This document shows positions 5,419-5,787 of a stretch of DNA of 5,787 nt, one piece after another. How positions within the stretch are numbered: the stretch's first letter is position 1; each line of letters starts with the position of its first letter. Where the stretch lies: assembly GCA_018623875.1 (NCBI GenBank), contig JAAZUZ010000110.1, forward strand, positions 1-5,787, given 5' to 3'. Made by a program: the position numbers and the translations under genes. Below the pieces are notes generated by a model, which searched no databases, was not told where the DNA came from, and saw nothing but the letters and a program-made list of their open reading frames with translations. Source of the DNA: Synechococcus sp. HW_metabat.21. Its GTDB lineage: Bacteria > Cyanobacteriota > Cyanobacteriia > PCC-6307 > Cyanobiaceae.

Positions 5419-5787
5419 ATGACCAGCGAGACCGCCACCCCAGTCGCGACCCACACCGGCCGGGACGGCAAAGGGATCCTGATCACTGAGCCGGCGATGA
5501 AACAGCTGGCCACCCTGCTGCCGGCCCAAGGGGACGGCAAGGTCCTGCGGGTGGGCGTGCGCTCCGGCGGCTGCAGCGGCATGAGCTACACGATGGACTT
5601 CATCGATGGCAGCGAGATCCGCGAGGACGATGAGCGCTACATCTATGAGCCCAGTGGAGCCCCCAGCTTCACCGTGGTGAGCGACCCCAAGAGCCTCCTC
5701 TACATCTATGGGATGCAGCTCGACTTCTCCTCGGCCCTGATCGGCGGTGGGTTCAACTTCACCAACCCCAACGCCACCCAAACCTGC
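5419..5787 (+). CDS. A-type iron-sulfur cluster carrier (IscA/SufA/HesB family), 3'-truncated by window
   Basis: The frame from ATG 5419 runs open to the last base, giving 123 residues. After a variable Thr/Ala-rich N-terminus, the A-type fold is clear: GILITEPAMKQLATLL (19-34), VLRVGVRSGGCSGMSYTMDF (42-61) with the first conserved cluster-ligand Cys at 52, SDPKSLLYIYGMQLDF in the middle, and ALIGGGFNFTNPNATQTC at the end. The final residue, Cys123, is the first Cys of the C-terminal Cys-Gly-Cys motif; the rest lies just beyond the window, so only a few residues should be missing. These proteins accept Fe-S clusters from the SUF/ISC scaffold and pass them to target proteins in the cytosol. 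It resembles the small cyanobacterial IscA/SufA proteins, but sufA and iscA cannot be told apart safely here. An in-frame GTG at 5395 lies inside the putative promoter and is less likely. It is divergent from crtQ with a shared 96-bp spacer. Confidence 0.93.
   Translation, partial: MTSETATPVATHTGRDGKGILITEPAMKQLATLLPAQGDGKVLRVGVRSGGCSGMSYTMDFIDGSEIREDDERYIYEPSGAPSFTVVSDPKSLLYIYGMQLDFSSALIGGGFNFTNPNATQTC

Noticed and set aside
5350..5781. A 143-codon open frame on the minus strand opposite the Fe-S carrier.
   Set aside because: It mirrors the carrier gene, whose conserved Cys and glycine motifs are unmistakable, and would run through the divergent promoter region.

Overview
The window looks like ordinary housekeeping chromosome from a GC-rich cyanobacterium, most likely the marine/freshwater picocyanobacterial group (Synechococcus/Cyanobium). 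The strongest pointers are a plant/cyanobacterial-type zeta-carotene desaturase (CrtQ), a short A-type iron-sulfur carrier with cyanobacterial-looking sequence, HemD, high GC and very tight gene packing. The assignment to that group is inference from protein resemblance; no 16S or other phylogenetic marker is present.

Layout. The left half (1-2921) reads rightward: the 3' part of a glycoside hydrolase family 3 gene, a 53-bp gap, a family 2 glycosyltransferase with C-terminal TPR repeats, and 3 bp later hemD (uroporphyrinogen-III synthase, tetrapyrrole pathway). The middle and right (2911-5322) read leftward as a compact three-gene run: crtQ, a START-like/SRPBCC protein beginning 5 bp after it, and a small predicted lipoprotein whose start overlaps the SRPBCC gene by 20 bp. 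hemD and the lipoprotein gene converge and overlap by 11 bp. Beyond crtQ, a 96-bp divergent spacer separates it from a rightward A-type Fe-S carrier gene, cut by the window edge at the first Cys of its C-terminal Cys-Gly-Cys motif.

How it fits together. hemD (chlorophyll/heme/bilin supply) and crtQ (carotenoid supply) both feed the photosynthetic pigment system, and the Fe-S carrier serves photosystem I and other Fe-S proteins, but nothing in the sequence shows a dedicated multi-gene system. No mobile element, CRISPR array, tRNA, rRNA or defence module is visible.

The most interesting non-coding signal is in the crtQ/Fe-S carrier spacer. A perfect 11-bp inverted repeat (5347-5357 and 5386-5396) is centred almost exactly midway between the two start codons. 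Each arm ends in the same TAGAGT -10-like hexamer facing its own gene, and the arms enclose two purine-rich direct repeats 21 bp apart. This suggests mirror-image divergent promoters and/or a shared operator.
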